This document shows positions 55,864-64,000 of a DNA stretch of 64,000 bases, piece by piece. Where the stretch lies: assembly GCF_014836935.1 (NCBI RefSeq), contig NZ_JACSPW010000001.1:62001-126000 (forward strand), in the 5' to 3' direction. The notes beneath the pieces are model-generated. The model searched no databases, was not told where the DNA came from, and saw nothing but the letters and a program-made list of their open reading frames with translations. Positions within the stretch are counted from its first letter, which is position 1, and every line of letters begins with the position of its first letter. The DNA is from Solibacillus merdavium. GTDB lineage: Bacteria > Bacillota > Bacilli > Bacillales_A > Planococcaceae. A program made the translations under genes and the position numbers.

Positions 55864-56988
55864 TTGCTGGTCGCACTGACAGAAAAACAACAGTTACTTT
55901 ATTTAACGACAAAGCTATCAGAACAGGATCTGCAACAATTAAAGCAACAACGGCAGTTTTATTGTCCCCAATGCAAGGAGAAGCTTTTACTAAAAGCGGG
56001 ACAGATTAAAATTCCTCACTTTGCACATTCTAAAAACAGTAATTGTGTCTCATTATTTTCAGAGCGGGAATCGGCCGCCCATTTATTAGGCAAGCAACAA
56101 TTATTTCAGCTATTCACAAAACTAAAGCTGCAACCAATGCTTGAGCCATATTTGCCCTTTCTCGGTCAAAGACCTGATATTTTCATTTCTAAAAAGGACA
56201 GGCAATATGCCATCGAATTCCAATGCAGCCCAATTTCGCAGGAACTTTTTTTACAGCGAACAAAGGGGTATTTAAAGGCAAATATTACACCGATTTGGCT
56301 ATTACACACACCTCAAAAATTTCAAGCATCAGGAATTATGAAAATTTCAATTAACTATTTCAATGCTCAATTTATTCAACAGTATAAAAATCAATATTTC
56401 CTCCTAACCTATGATGTAAAAAGTAAAAATTTTTACTATATGAGTAACTTAATTCATATTAATAAAATGCAGTACTTTGCATTCGTTAAAAAACTTCCAC
56501 TACATCAACAGCAATTCCCATTCCTTATTCCCGAGAAACTCCCTAAGGAAGTATTCCGTCAGGTACTCACGAGTTTTAGAAAGTATCGAGATCAATATTT
56601 GCGACCTCGTTTAATGTTGAGCAAAAAGGGGGTCAATGACCGGTTTTTACGCGCTCTGTATGAACTGCATTTAACGACCACTAATTTACCGGTTTTTTTG
56701 GGGATTCCTGTATTGAATACGACTGCTTTTGATAGTTTTTGTTTAGAGTGGCAAGTACAATTATTTTATTTTATGAAATGTCACAACCTTATCCCCAAAA
56801 CGATGAATCGAAAGGCTATTCCATATTTTTTAAAATGGAGTGATATGGAACAAACGAGTGAAAGGAAAGTGGCAGTTGAGCAGTATTTAAAAATATTAAG
56901 AGCGCTGAATATTGAGCAAGTACATGAAAAAATTAACTTAAATAAACTTTTTGAAGTTCTATACGACCAATGGGTTGCAATTGGATAG
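55864..56988 (+). CDS. coiA: competence protein CoiA
   Basis: CoiA promotes recombination of incoming DNA during transformation. The 374-residue protein has an N-terminal zinc-binding module (CPQCKEKL with a later HFAHS and Cys, about 35-63) and a nuclease-like core (GQRPDIFI, AIEFQCSPIS, about 105-125) resembling a PD-(D/E)xK site. TTG 55864 lies nine bases after GGAG. It stands between mecA and pepF, as in B. subtilis (yjbF). Expression is expected to be ComK dependent; no clear AT-box was confirmed. Confidence 0.9.
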   Translation: MLVALTEKQQLLYLTTKLSEQDLQQLKQQRQFYCPQCKEKLLLKAGQIKIPHFAHSKNSNCVSLFSERESAAHLLGKQQLFQLFTKLKLQPMLEPYLPFLGQRPDIFISKKDRQYAIEFQCSPISQELFLQRTKGYLKANITPIWLLHTPQKFQASGIMKISINYFNAQFIQQYKNQYFLLTYDVKSKNFYYMSNLIHINKMQYFAFVKKLPLHQQQFPFLIPEKLPKEVFRQVLTSFRKYRDQYLRPRLMLSKKGVNDRFLRALYELHLTTTNLPVFLGIPVLNTTAFDSFCLEWQVQLFYFMKCHNLIPKTMNRKAIPYFLKWSDMEQTSERKVAVEQYLKILRALNIEQVHEKINLNKLFEVLYDQWVAIG

Positions 56989-57045
56989 TGAAATTGATTA
57001 AATAGACTTATAATTTCGAATTTCGGAATATTAGGAGGCAAATGA

Positions 57046-58854
57046 ATGGCAAAGCAAATTTTAACACGTGAAGAAGTACCTGAGCATTTAACTTGGGATT
57101 TAACATCAATTTTTGAGTCGGATGATGCTTGGGAAGCAGAGCTGAAAGAAGTGGACCAGTTATCCAAACAAGCTTCGGATTTTAAAGGGAAAGTAGCAGA
57201 CAGCGCGGAAAGTTTATACAATACATTGCAATTTAGTGATGCATTATATGAGCGTCTACACAAATTATATGTGTATTCTCATTTAAAGCATGACCAGGAT
57301 ACAACGAACGGCAAATATCAGGATTTGGACGGTCGAGTACGTTCTGTTATTACAAATGTAGGAGCTGCATGGTCATTTATTACTCCTGAAATTTTAGCGT
57401 TGGATGAAGCGACATTAAACAGCTATGTGGATAGCTATGAACCGCTTGCTTTATACAAACAGAGCCTTAAAGAAATTAACTTAGGTCGTCCGCACGTATT
57501 ATCTGCGGAAAAAGAAGAGTTGCTAGCGCAAATGTCGGAAGTCGCTTCTTCAGCGAGCAAAACATTCAGTGCACTAAATAATGCCGATCTGGAATTCCCG
57601 AAAATTATTGGTGAAGATGGGGAAGAAGTTCAAATTACACACGGTAATTACATCACAATGCTGGAAAGTGATAATCGTGAAGTACGTGAATCAGCATTTA
57701 AAGCAGTATACAAAACGTATGGCCAATATAAAAACACATTTGCGACAACTTTGGCAGGGAATGTGAAAGCACATAATGCCAATGCAAAAATCCGTAATTA
57801 CGATTCAGCGCGTCATGCTGCGTTGAGCAATAACTTTATTCCTGAAAAAGTATACGATCAACTTATTTCAACAATTCATGACTATTTACCAGCACTACAT
57901 CGCTACGTGGAGCTGCGCAAAAAGGTTTTAGGTGTAGATGAATTGCATATGTATGACCTATTTACACCTCTTGTAAAAGAAGTGAAAATGGAAGTAACAT
58001 ACGAAGAAGCAATGAAAACGATGGTTGAAAGCTTTGCGCCTTTAGGTAAGGAATATCAAGAAATTGTACAAAAAGGTTTGGATAGCCGTTGGGTTGACGT
58101 GTTGGAAAACAAAGGGAAACGCAGTGGTGCCTATTCATCAGGTACATTCGGTACAAACCCATATGTTTTAATGAACTGGCAAAACAATGTGAACAATCTA
58201 TACACTTTGGCACATGAATTTGGTCACTCGATGCATAGCTATTATTCACGTGAAAATCAGCCATACCAATATTCAGATTACTCGATTTTCGTTGCGGAAG
58301 TTGCTTCAACATGCAATGAAGAGCTTCTATTTGATCATTTAATGAACACGCTAGATGATGAAAAGAAAAAAATATATTTGTTGAATCAATGGTTAGATGG
58401 ATTCCGCGGCACAGTATTCCGCCAGACTATGTTTGCTGAATTTGAGCATATGACTCATGAGTTGGATGCTAAAGGCGAATCAATTACGGCTGAGAAGTTA
58501 ACATCAATCTACTATGATTTGAACAAACAATATTTTGGGGACTCGATGACAGTAGATGAAGAAATCGGTCTTGAATGGGCACGCATCCCACACTTCTATT
58601 ACAACTATTACGTATACCAATATGCAACAGGACAATCTGCTGCGACAGCATTATCTAAGCAAATATTGGAAGAGGGCGAGTCTGCAGTTGAGCGTTATAT
58701 TAACAACTTCCTAAAAGCTGGTTGCTCAGACTTCCCAATTGAAGTATTAAAAGCAGCAGGTGTAGATATGGAATCACCAGAACCAATCGCGCTTGCATGT
58801 AAAGTATTCGAAGAGAAGTTAGAAGAACTTGAAAAATTATTATTAAATAATTAA
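57046..58854 (+). CDS. pepF: oligoendopeptidase F
   Basis: A cytosolic M3-family zinc peptidase of 602 residues that cuts short peptides. The HEFGH zinc motif lies in LAHEFGHSMHSYYS (around 387-391), with the third ligand Glu in the following ASTCNEELL helix. The N-terminal PepF domain covers about 110-180. AGGAGG precedes ATG 57046. It follows coiA and precedes the roxS locus. Its length is typical of the family. Confidence 0.96.
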   Translation: MAKQILTREEVPEHLTWDLTSIFESDDAWEAELKEVDQLSKQASDFKGKVADSAESLYNTLQFSDALYERLHKLYVYSHLKHDQDTTNGKYQDLDGRVRSVITNVGAAWSFITPEILALDEATLNSYVDSYEPLALYKQSLKEINLGRPHVLSAEKEELLAQMSEVASSASKTFSALNNADLEFPKIIGEDGEEVQITHGNYITMLESDNREVRESAFKAVYKTYGQYKNTFATTLAGNVKAHNANAKIRNYDSARHAALSNNFIPEKVYDQLISTIHDYLPALHRYVELRKKVLGVDELHMYDLFTPLVKEVKMEVTYEEAMKTMVESFAPLGKEYQEIVQKGLDSRWVDVLENKGKRSGAYSSGTFGTNPYVLMNWQNNVNNLYTLAHEFGHSMHSYYSRENQPYQYSDYSIFVAEVASTCNEELLFDHLMNTLDDEKKKIYLLNQWLDGFRGTVFRQTMFAEFEHMTHELDAKGESITAEKLTSIYYDLNKQYFGDSMTVDEEIGLEWARIPHFYYNYYVYQYATGQSAATALSKQILEEGESAVERYINNFLKAGCSDFPIEVLKAAGVDMESPEPIALACKVFEEKLEELEKLLLNN

Positions 58855-58863
58855 TTGTTTGTG

Positions 58864-58892
58864 AAAACGCATCTGTTTCAGGTGCGTTTTTT
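58864..58892 (+). terminator. Rho-independent terminator of pepF
   Basis: AAAACGCATCT (58864-58874) pairs with AGGTGCGTTTT (58880-58890), one G-U, followed by T. Confidence 0.85.
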
Positions 58893-59032
58893 GCTTTTAA
58901 AAATAGAAATTTTGTATTTAAAGTTATGTATTTCCTAAAAAAATTTTTGCAGCAAATAGGTAACAAATGTATATATATCAATGATTTGAGAGCTTTTTAG
59001 TTTTCAGCATAATATATGGGATGTTTCAGATT

Positions 59033-59131
59033 TGAAAACGCTTACTATATGGCGAAATTGTGAAATTATAAAAGAATTATTGCAAGGAATATTATTTCAT
59101 GATAGAGTAATATTTGTGAAATAAATCACAT
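59033..59131 (+). promoter_or_regulatory. roxS control region: cre-like site and repeated TTGTGAAAT boxes
   Basis: TGAAAACGCTTACT (59033-59046) matches the CcpA cre consensus except for the last base. TTGTGAAAT occurs at 59058-59066 and again at 59114-59122; the second forms TGTGA-AATAAA-TCACA (59115-59130 region), close to Rex and Fnr palindromes and to ResD half-sites. TAATAT (59108-59113) is a likely -10. In B. subtilis roxS is activated by ResD and repressed by Rex. Confidence 0.65.
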
Positions 59132-59235
59132 AACAAACATACACCCCTTTGTTTGAACGTGAACATTTCTCCCATCCCCTTTGTGAAAAAGAGGCGTCTT
59201 ATTTCTCGAGAATAAGGCGCCTCTTTTATTTTTTT
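59118..59235 (+). ncRNA. roxS: RoxS/RsaE small regulatory RNA
   Basis: No open frame lies between the pepF terminator and spxH, yet a strong second terminator is present. The sequence GAAATAAATCACATAACAA (from 59118), then ACACCCC (59141-59147), TTTGTTTGAA and TTCTCCCATCCCC (59167-59179) matches my recollection of RoxS/RsaE, including the C-rich seeds that block ribosome sites of central-metabolism and respiration mRNAs. The place between pepF and yjbH is also that of rsaE in Staphylococcus and roxS in Bacillus. Predicted length is about 118 bases, like B. subtilis RoxS. Confidence 0.88.
59187..59235 (+). terminator. Rho-independent terminator of roxS
   Basis: A 17-base stem (59187-59203 with 59211-59227, one G-U) with a short loop is followed by ATTTTTTT. 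It forms the 3' end of the small RNA. Confidence 0.9.
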
Positions 59236-59321
59236 ACTCCATGACTATCTATATTATTGTTTTCCGGATTATCTCCATTTATTTATACTTATTGTTTCAA
59301 ACTTCAATAAATATTATAGGA

Positions 59322-59354
59322 CAAAAAAACCAGCTCGCTTAAATGCGTCGCTGG
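59322..59354 (-). terminator. minus-strand terminator of the yjbI-spxH operon
   Basis: CCAGC (59329-59333) pairs with GCTGG (59349-59353), with additional inner CGC/GCG pairing. The A-run at 59322-59328 is a T-run on the minus strand, 50 bases after the spxH stop. Confidence 0.75.
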
Positions 59355-59405
59355 CTAAAATAAATATATAAGGGCAATTAAATTATATTGTAATTATAAA
59401 TTGTG

Positions 59406-60212
59406 CTATTTTGCACGCCATAGTGTTATTTCATCAGTCATAATACGTTCTACTTTTTGTTGAAGCATCCGTTTTTTTAGTTCACGTTCAGCAAGCTGTT
59501 CATTGATTGAATAAATTTCTGCTACTTCCGCAGTCGTCAAAATGCTGAAATGATCGAATAAATCATCTAATGTAGGAACGGGTTGGCGATTTAATTCTTC
59601 ACCGAGTAATTCTGCTAAAATATGTTCATATACTTCATAATTGTATGAACCACTTACTTTTAATCCTTCATCTTCAATGCATTCGTTGAAAAATACAATG
59701 CTTGGAATTTCCTCTACTTCCATTTCACGCGTTAAGTATAAATCACATTGAAATGCACGGGCAGCTTCTTTGGAACCAAAGTCAGATACGAATTCATCCA
59801 TATCCAAGTTAACTTGCTGCGCAATTTCTATTAATGTTGCATGAGAATTAATATTTCGGGTATTAAGAACCGCTACTTCCTGAACTTTGTTTAAATAGCG
59901 GAAACCAGCTCGCTTTCCTTGCAGTTCGGCGGCTTTAATTGCGATTGAAGGTAGTGCAGGATGTGTAATATCCAATTCCGCTCCGGAAACACAGCCTTTC
60001 ATACGGCTAGTAATGCTGTTTAAAGCAGAAAGTTCCGTACTGAGGACATATCGACATGTAAAGTAATGACCATATTCTACCTGAAGCTTACGTAATGTCA
60101 TTTGCATAAGTAATGCTTTTTCACAAAGAGGGTCAATGAAAATATAAAGCTCAATTGGTTTATTACATGTGGATGGTGCTACAGGTTGCTGTAAAAGTTG
60201 GACATTATTCAC
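59406..60212 (-). CDS. spxH: Spx-degradation adapter SpxH (YjbH), DsbA-like
   Basis: SpxH delivers Spx to ClpXP. The 268-residue protein has a DsbA/FrnE-like thioredoxin fold (about 20-200) with the IEIPS-type cis-Pro loop (VEEIPSIVFF) and a C-terminal helical part. The redox motif is altered: DPLCEKA keeps Cys30, but position 33 is Ala, where B. subtilis YjbH has a CxxC. GTG 60212 overlaps the yjbI stop (GTGA), so the two are coupled. The RoxS gene lies convergent, just downstream. Confidence 0.9.
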   Translation of the reverse strand: MNNVQLLQQPVAPSTCNKPIELYIFIDPLCEKALLMQMTLRKLQVEYGHYFTCRYVLSTELSALNSITSRMKGCVSGAELDITHPALPSIAIKAAELQGKRAGFRYLNKVQEVAVLNTRNINSHATLIEIAQQVNLDMDEFVSDFGSKEAARAFQCDLYLTREMEVEEIPSIVFFNECIEDEGLKVSGSYNYEVYEHILAELLGEELNRQPVPTLDDLFDHFSILTTAEVAEIYSINEQLAERELKKRMLQQKVERIMTDEITLWRAK

Positions 60213-60607
60213 TCAAATCCCTCCTCATCATTTGGGGCATTAACCATATGGTGAGCAGTCATTACGAGACGCTTATAGTAAACTTCGCGGAATTTACCGT
60301 CTAAGCCAACCTCGTCCATCGCTTCTGCCATACATTCTAGCCATGCCTGGGCACGATCGGGTGTAATTTTAAAATGCATATGTCGGGCACGCATCATTGG
60401 ATGACCGTGTTCTTCAGTGAAGAGATTAGGACCCCCTAGATACTGCGTTTGGAATTGTATTTGTTTACGAATTGTTTCACTTAAATCATCTGGGAAAATA
60501 GGAATTAATAATGGATGCTTCGCCACTCGAGAGTAGAACGCGTTAATTAATTCAGAAAGCTTTTCAGCGCCGAGTTCCTCATAAGGAATCGTAAAATTTC
60601 GATTCAT
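60209..60607 (-). CDS. yjbI: truncated haemoglobin YjbI
   Basis: A 132-residue group II (trHbO) truncated haemoglobin that binds oxygen or nitric oxide. The proximal haem His lies in the RARHMHFKIT segment (about 73-82), a Tyr/Trp-bearing distal side is suggested by FQTQYLGGP and AWLECM, and the family ends with HHMVN. It is encoded upstream of and coupled to spxH, as in B. subtilis, and in Staphylococcus it takes part in YjbH function. AAAGGAG precedes the ATG. Confidence 0.93.
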   Translation of the reverse strand: MNRNFTIPYEELGAEKLSELINAFYSRVAKHPLLIPIFPDDLSETIRKQIQFQTQYLGGPNLFTEEHGHPMMRARHMHFKITPDRAQAWLECMAEAMDEVGLDGKFREVYYKRLVMTAHHMVNAPNDEEGFE

Positions 60608-60726
60608 TAGTTATACTCCTTTGTGTCTTTCTTTGCCCATAAATGAAATACGAATGATGTTTCCGTTATATAAATTTCATTTAGGCGTTACATTCATTCT
60701 AGCAACGGAATGATGTTTTAACAAAT

Positions 60727-60759
60727 AAAGTGCCCTGCAAATAATTTGTAGGGCTCTTT
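60727..60759 (-). terminator. terminator of the yjbK-cwlQ unit
   Basis: AAAG-T-GCCCTGCAAA (60727-60741) pairs with TTTGTAGGGC-T-CTTT (60745-60759) with one mismatch. On the minus strand a T-rich tail follows. It lies 140 bases after the cwlQ stop; the rest of 60608-60898 is AT-rich with no gene. Confidence 0.65.
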
Positions 60760-60898
60760 ACATCCATATAAACTATGCTAGAAACGCATATATATAGTAG
60801 GTTTATTTGTTTATTAAAAAATTTTATCGTAGGAACATTTACATGTTAAAAATCTATATACTCACATCAATTTAAAAATGAAATCGTTTTTCTATAAG

Positions 60899-61651
60899 CT
60901 ATACGTTTACATAGTTCATTACTTTTTTTACATAATTCTGAGTTTCCTGGAAAGGTGGAATTCCTCCATATTTCTTTACATTTCCTGGACCGGCATTATA
61001 TGCGGCAAGTGCTGTTTCTATATTGTTATCAAATTGGTCCAGCATTTGACGTAAGTATTTAGCCCCTCCCATAATATTCTGTTCTGGATCAAAGCGGTCT
61101 TTCACCCCTAAATAGCTTGCTGTTGCAGGCATTAGTTGCATTAAACCCGATGCCCCGGCAGAACTAATGGCAGACGCATTGAAATTCGACTCCTGCTTCA
61201 TTACTGCGGTAATTAATTTTTCCGGAATATTGAATTTTTTTGCGGCAGCCGTAATTTCAGCCTGATACTTTTCTGCCCCATTAAAGAAATTATTTACATC
61301 GATTTTACGAGTATAATCTGTCATATATGATTCAAGATTGATTGGTGGTACGTTCGTTGCTTGAAGGTGTTGAGTACCTGCTGAATCCGTTGAGTTTGTT
61401 GAATTTTCTAACAAAAATGAAGCGATATAATTATTGGTAGGTGAATTTTGCAGCTCTGTATTTGTGAATTGCTGTAAAGTACCTACATCGCCAAGTCCAT
61501 TAAGGGATTGCCCATTTAAAATATCACTCATTAAATCAGAAAATAAAGTTGAATTCGATGAGGATAACGTACTCGAGCCTGGTTGGTGTGATGTATTTAT
61601 GTTTTGTATTGCCTGTAGTTCCAACAATGACTTCATTGATGAAATATCCAT
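60899..61651 (-). CDS. cwlQ: soluble lytic transglycosylase, CwlQ (YjbJ)-like
   Basis: A 250-residue protein whose C-terminal 115 residues form a goose-type SLT domain. The catalytic Glu is in KQESNFNASAISSAGASGLMQLMP (near 151-174), and AYNAGPGNVKKYGG closes the fold. The N-terminal 120 residues are Ser/Asn/Thr-rich and probably unstructured. No signal peptide or membrane segment is seen, so export would need another route. B. subtilis CwlQ (YjbJ) occupies the same place and has both transglycosylase and muramidase activity. AGGTG precedes the ATG. It lies nine bases after yjbK. Confidence 0.9.
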   Translation of the reverse strand: MDISSMKSLLELQAIQNINTSHQPGSSTLSSSNSTLFSDLMSDILNGQSLNGLGDVGTLQQFTNTELQNSPTNNYIASFLLENSTNSTDSAGTQHLQATNVPPINLESYMTDYTRKIDVNNFFNGAEKYQAEITAAAKKFNIPEKLITAVMKQESNFNASAISSAGASGLMQLMPATASYLGVKDRFDPEQNIMGGAKYLRQMLDQFDNNIETALAAYNAGPGNVKKYGGIPPFQETQNYVKKVMNYVNV

Positions 61652-61659
61652 GACAGCAC

Positions 61660-62247
61660 CTAGCCTTTCTGATTATTCAATGCCATCATAAATCGCACAA
61701 TTTTCTTTTGTGCGGGCTGTGGCTCAATTGAATGGTTTACTAAAAATGTTGAAAAAATCTTTTTTCCAATCTTTTCATCATTTGTCTCATATTCTACCTC
61801 ATAATCGTCGCAGTGCAAATAAAAAGAATGATCGAACACAAGTAAGCCACCCTCGTATGGTATCTCTACTCGGTCTGTTGTCAATGTTCCGTAGCAGTGT
61901 AACGTGTTCATAGGAATGTCAAAAAGTGCTAAACGCTCATTTACAGCAGGCAATAAAATGCTCTTGCCAGCCAGCATTTGGTCGGCTTGTTCCCTTGTTA
62001 TAAAATCGGTTGTTTCTAAATGTTGATGTTCTGATGTTTTTTCTTTTAATGTACACTCGATTGTTTCTCCAATCTCTCGAATTCGCAGCGCACATTGGAG
62101 TTCCTTTAAATGGTTCCCGGATGTATCAAAGTAATGGTTAACTTGACGAATAATCTGCTCTGGCTGTATAGAAAAGGCCTGAAGAAGCCCTTCATATTGA
62201 GCTTTTGTTATAATATTTTTAAATTCTATTTCGATATGCTGTGTCAT
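61660..62247 (-). CDS. yjbK: CYTH-domain protein YjbK
   Basis: A 195-residue CYTH (triphosphate tunnel metalloenzyme) protein. The signature ExExK is EIEFK (6-10), followed by an eight-strand barrel with alternating basic and acidic residues (RQVNHYFDT, CALRIREI, ECTLKEK, YEVEYE). The family hydrolyses triphosphates or makes cyclic nucleotides; the substrate is unknown. It is near relQ and NAD kinase, as in B. subtilis. It is first in a two-gene unit with cwlQ and divergent from yjbL. Confidence 0.9.
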   Translation of the reverse strand: MTQHIEIEFKNIITKAQYEGLLQAFSIQPEQIIRQVNHYFDTSGNHLKELQCALRIREIGETIECTLKEKTSEHQHLETTDFITREQADQMLAGKSILLPAVNERLALFDIPMNTLHCYGTLTTDRVEIPYEGGLLVFDHSFYLHCDDYEVEYETNDEKIGKKIFSTFLVNHSIEPQPAQKKIVRFMMALNNQKG

Positions 62248-62444
62248 TTTTTAATCTTCCTTTGCTGTCTTGGTTTTTCTTTTAAATCACTAAAACGAAA
62301 CTGCACCAATTGATAGTCCTATGGTAAAATATGAAGTGAAGGTCCGTAGAGGATGGCATAGATTTTTCAACATAAATTTCATGCCCGTTTAAAAAAAATG
62401 CAACATAACACGTTGAGGCGTTATTGAAAAAGGAGTTCAATTCA

Positions 62445-62822
62445 TTGAGAAATGTATATATAGTTAATCAATTTCAAGCAGTACATAATGAAATCCATTT
62501 TATTTTAAATGAAAAGAAACAACTTAGCCAATTACAACCTGTAGGACAAGTGATTGTTGATTCGGATAATGAGGCGTTTCTTTATATCATAGAAGAAAAT
62601 GATGCATATAGTTATATTGGTTTTCCACAAGCTATATGGTCGCAATTAGTACAAATGTTAAAGTCAGGGCAACAGCCATATTTAAAAGTAGAAGATGGTT
62701 TGATGCCTCTTAATCAGTTTACCGATGAATTAAAAGGATTGCTTTACAATATAGTAGGAAACAGTAACTATGGTAATCGCTTTGTAGAGGCCGTAGAAAA
62801 GGAATTTGCTGATTTTTTGTAA
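62445..62822 (+). CDS. yjbL: UPF0738 protein YjbL
   Basis: A 125-residue soluble protein of the small UPF0738 family, matching B. subtilis YjbL in size and position. It begins MRNVYIVNQF and contains DNEAFLYIIEENDAYSYIGFP (about 45-66). Function is unknown. I place the start at TTG 62445, nine bases after AAGGAG, rather than TTG 62424, which precedes that site. It lies 167 bases before relQ. Confidence 0.82.
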   Translation: MRNVYIVNQFQAVHNEIHFILNEKKQLSQLQPVGQVIVDSDNEAFLYIIEENDAYSYIGFPQAIWSQLVQMLKSGQQPYLKVEDGLMPLNQFTDELKGLLYNIVGNSNYGNRFVEAVEKEFADFL

Positions 62823-62989
62823 AGAGTGAATCTGCAGTTTAAAGGTGTTGAAATGAAAAAAAGCGTCATTTCGTGCGATTTAAGTGTGAAATGTGTTTTT
62901 CTTATGCACAAGAAGTATAATTGTTTGAAACAACGTGTTTTGGAATAGTGTGATATGAAAGTACTATTTCAAGTTGGGGGGCTTTGTAA

Positions 62990-63667
62990 ATGGGGCAGTG
63001 GGAAGTATTTTTAAGTCCATACCGACAGGCAGTGGACGAACTGAAAATTAAATTAAAAGGAATGCGTTCGCAGTTCGGGATCATGAGTGCAAATTCACCA
63101 ATTGAATTCGTAACAGGTCGCGTTAAACCACTTGCGAGTATATATGATAAATCGTTTGATAAAGGGATACCATTTGAACCGAATCCGCGCCTAGGCAATG
63201 AATTACAGGATATTGCAGGCGTACGTATCATGTGCCAATTTGTGGACGATATTGCTACAGTGACGGAATTGATTCACCAGCGTAATGATATGAAGGTTAT
63301 TGAAGAAAAGGATTATATTACACATAGTAAACCGAGTGGCTACCGCTCCCATCATATAATTGTAGAATATCCTGTAGAAACGATTCAGGGCCGCATTGTT
63401 GTCGTTGCCGAAATTCAAATCCGTACATTGGCCATGAACTTTTGGGCATCTATCGAGCATTCATTAAACTATAAGTATAAGGGAATTTTCCCAGAAGAAA
63501 TAAAAAATCGATTGCAAAGTGCGGCTGAGGCGGCATTTCGTCTGGATGAGGAAATGTCCTCAATTAAAAGTGAAATCCATGAGGCCCAAGCATATTTTAG
63601 TGAAGTAAAAGAAGCAACTAATACAGCTATTCATAAGTCAACTGACAAAGAGGAGCGTGAAAGCTAA
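62990..63667 (+). CDS. relQ: small alarmone synthetase RelQ (SasB, YjbM)
   Basis: A 225-residue (p)ppGpp synthetase consisting only of the RelA/SpoT synthetase domain, without hydrolase or regulatory parts. Conserved pieces are [12 protein letters not shown] (about 43-54), DIAGVRIMC (74-82), [12 protein letters not shown] with the nucleotide-binding Tyr/Arg (near 115-126), and [18 protein letters not shown] with the catalytic Glu (139-156). The acidic C-terminal helix (195-220) forms the tetramer. It is coupled to NAD kinase by a TAATG overlap. Confidence 0.95.
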   Translation: MGQWEVFLSPYRQAVDELKIKLKGMRSQFGIMSANSPIEFVTGRVKPLASIYDKSFDKGIPFEPNPRLGNELQDIAGVRIMCQFVDDIATVTELIHQRNDMKVIEEKDYITHSKPSGYRSHHIIVEYPVETIQGRIVVVAEIQIRTLAMNFWASIEHSLNYKYKGIFPEEIKNRLQSAAEAAFRLDEEMSSIKSEIHEAQAYFSEVKEATNTAIHKSTDKEERES

Positions 63668-64000
63668 TGAAGTTTGCAATTCAATCACGCAGAGATGACC
63701 AATCAAATGAATTGATGGAGCTCGCAAAATCTTATTTAATCGATTTCGGGTTGAAATTTGATGAGGAAGAGCCTGAAATTGTTCTTTCCATTGGCGGCGA
63801 TGGGACATTATTGCATGCATTTCATCGCTATTTGCATCGTTTGGACAAAACAGCATTTGTTGGTATCCATACTGGGCATTTAGGTTTTTATGCTGATTGG
63901 AAACCTTCCGAGCTGGAAAAGTTAGTATTGTCTATTGCTAAAAGAGAATTTAACGTAGTTGAATATCCGCTGTTGGAAGTGCAGGTACATCGCCATCACT
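63667..64000 (+). CDS. nadK: NAD kinase (partial, runs off the window)
   Basis: NAD kinase makes NADP from NAD and ATP or polyphosphate. The first 111 residues are present, with the diagnostic GGDGT (43-47), followed by [13 protein letters not shown] (68-80). ATG 63667 overlaps the relQ stop as TAATG. The C-terminal beta-sandwich lies beyond the window end. B. subtilis has the same yjbM-ppnK order. Confidence 0.95.
   Translation, partial: MKFAIQSRRDDQSNELMELAKSYLIDFGLKFDEEEPEIVLSIGGDGTLLHAFHRYLHRLDKTAFVGIHTGHLGFYADWKPSELEKLVLSIAKREFNVVEYPLLEVQVHRHH

Overview
The window reads as a chromosomal stretch of a low-GC, motile, Gram-positive Bacillales bacterium, most likely Planococcaceae (Solibacillus/Lysinibacillus-like). 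The grounds are the homologs present (SecA with a SEC-C tail, AddAB, Spx, MecA, ComK, CoiA, SpxH, small alarmone synthetase), strong GGAGG-type ribosome binding sites, and a GC-rich intergenic repeat of the kind scattered through Bacillales genomes. No rRNA, tRNA, CRISPR array, prophage or intact insertion sequence was seen. The genus is an inference; the family-level placement is better supported.

Layout. (1) 1-10.4 kb: a pseudaminic acid pathway (pseB, pseH, pseF, pseG, pseI, then pseC after a 320-base gap) followed by flaG, fliD, a fliT-like gene and fliS. This is a flagellar filament, cap and flagellin-glycosylation block. (2) 10.4-18.8 kb: a probable relic of a small type I toxin locus, a ComK-family gene, a short ComK N-terminal-like gene, a PilZ-like protein, hpf, secA, prfB with its programmed frameshift, and a second full ComK-family gene divergent from an IDEAL-domain gene. 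(3) 18.9-25.2 kb: uvrB-uvrA behind a LexA-type box, and a yvlB-like envelope-stress gene behind a sigma-W-type promoter. (4) 25.3-33 kb: an ORF remnant, then ftsE-ftsX, a PcsB/EnvC-type murein hydrolase activator, a ResA-like thioredoxin, ctpB, minJ and a VTT-family membrane protein: cell division and envelope functions. (5) 33-47 kb: addB-addA, a DUF418 membrane protein, yisK-yisL, a membrane-anchored GH13 protein lacking catalytic residues, a HAD phosphatase and yitV-yitW. (6) 47-52.4 kb: a ClpB-type disaggregase without its N-domain under twin CtsR boxes, then fabH-fabF under a FapR operator. (7) 52.4-64 kb: trpS with a tryptophan T-box, spx, mecA, coiA, pepF, a small RNA recognised as RoxS/RsaE, spxH-yjbI, yjbK-cwlQ, yjbL, relQ and the start of NAD kinase.

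How the parts connect. Competence is represented by three ComK-like reading frames, the ComK adapter MecA and CoiA. Redox and thiol stress is represented by Spx, its adapter SpxH, the truncated haemoglobin YjbI and RoxS. Several regulons can be read from operators: LexA (uvrB, possibly addB), CtsR (clpB), FapR (fabH), sigma-H (hpf), sigma-W (yvlB), sigma-D-like (flaG) and Rex/ResD-like boxes (roxS). Gene order matches two blocks that are far apart in Bacillus subtilis, joined here near 32.3-33.1 kb.

The most rewarding items are the RoxS/RsaE small RNA and its control region, the N-domain-less ClpB, the catalytically dead-looking GH13 protein, the multiplied ComK-family genes and the hollowed-out toxin locus. 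None amounts to a clearly new system; most of the window is conserved core genome.
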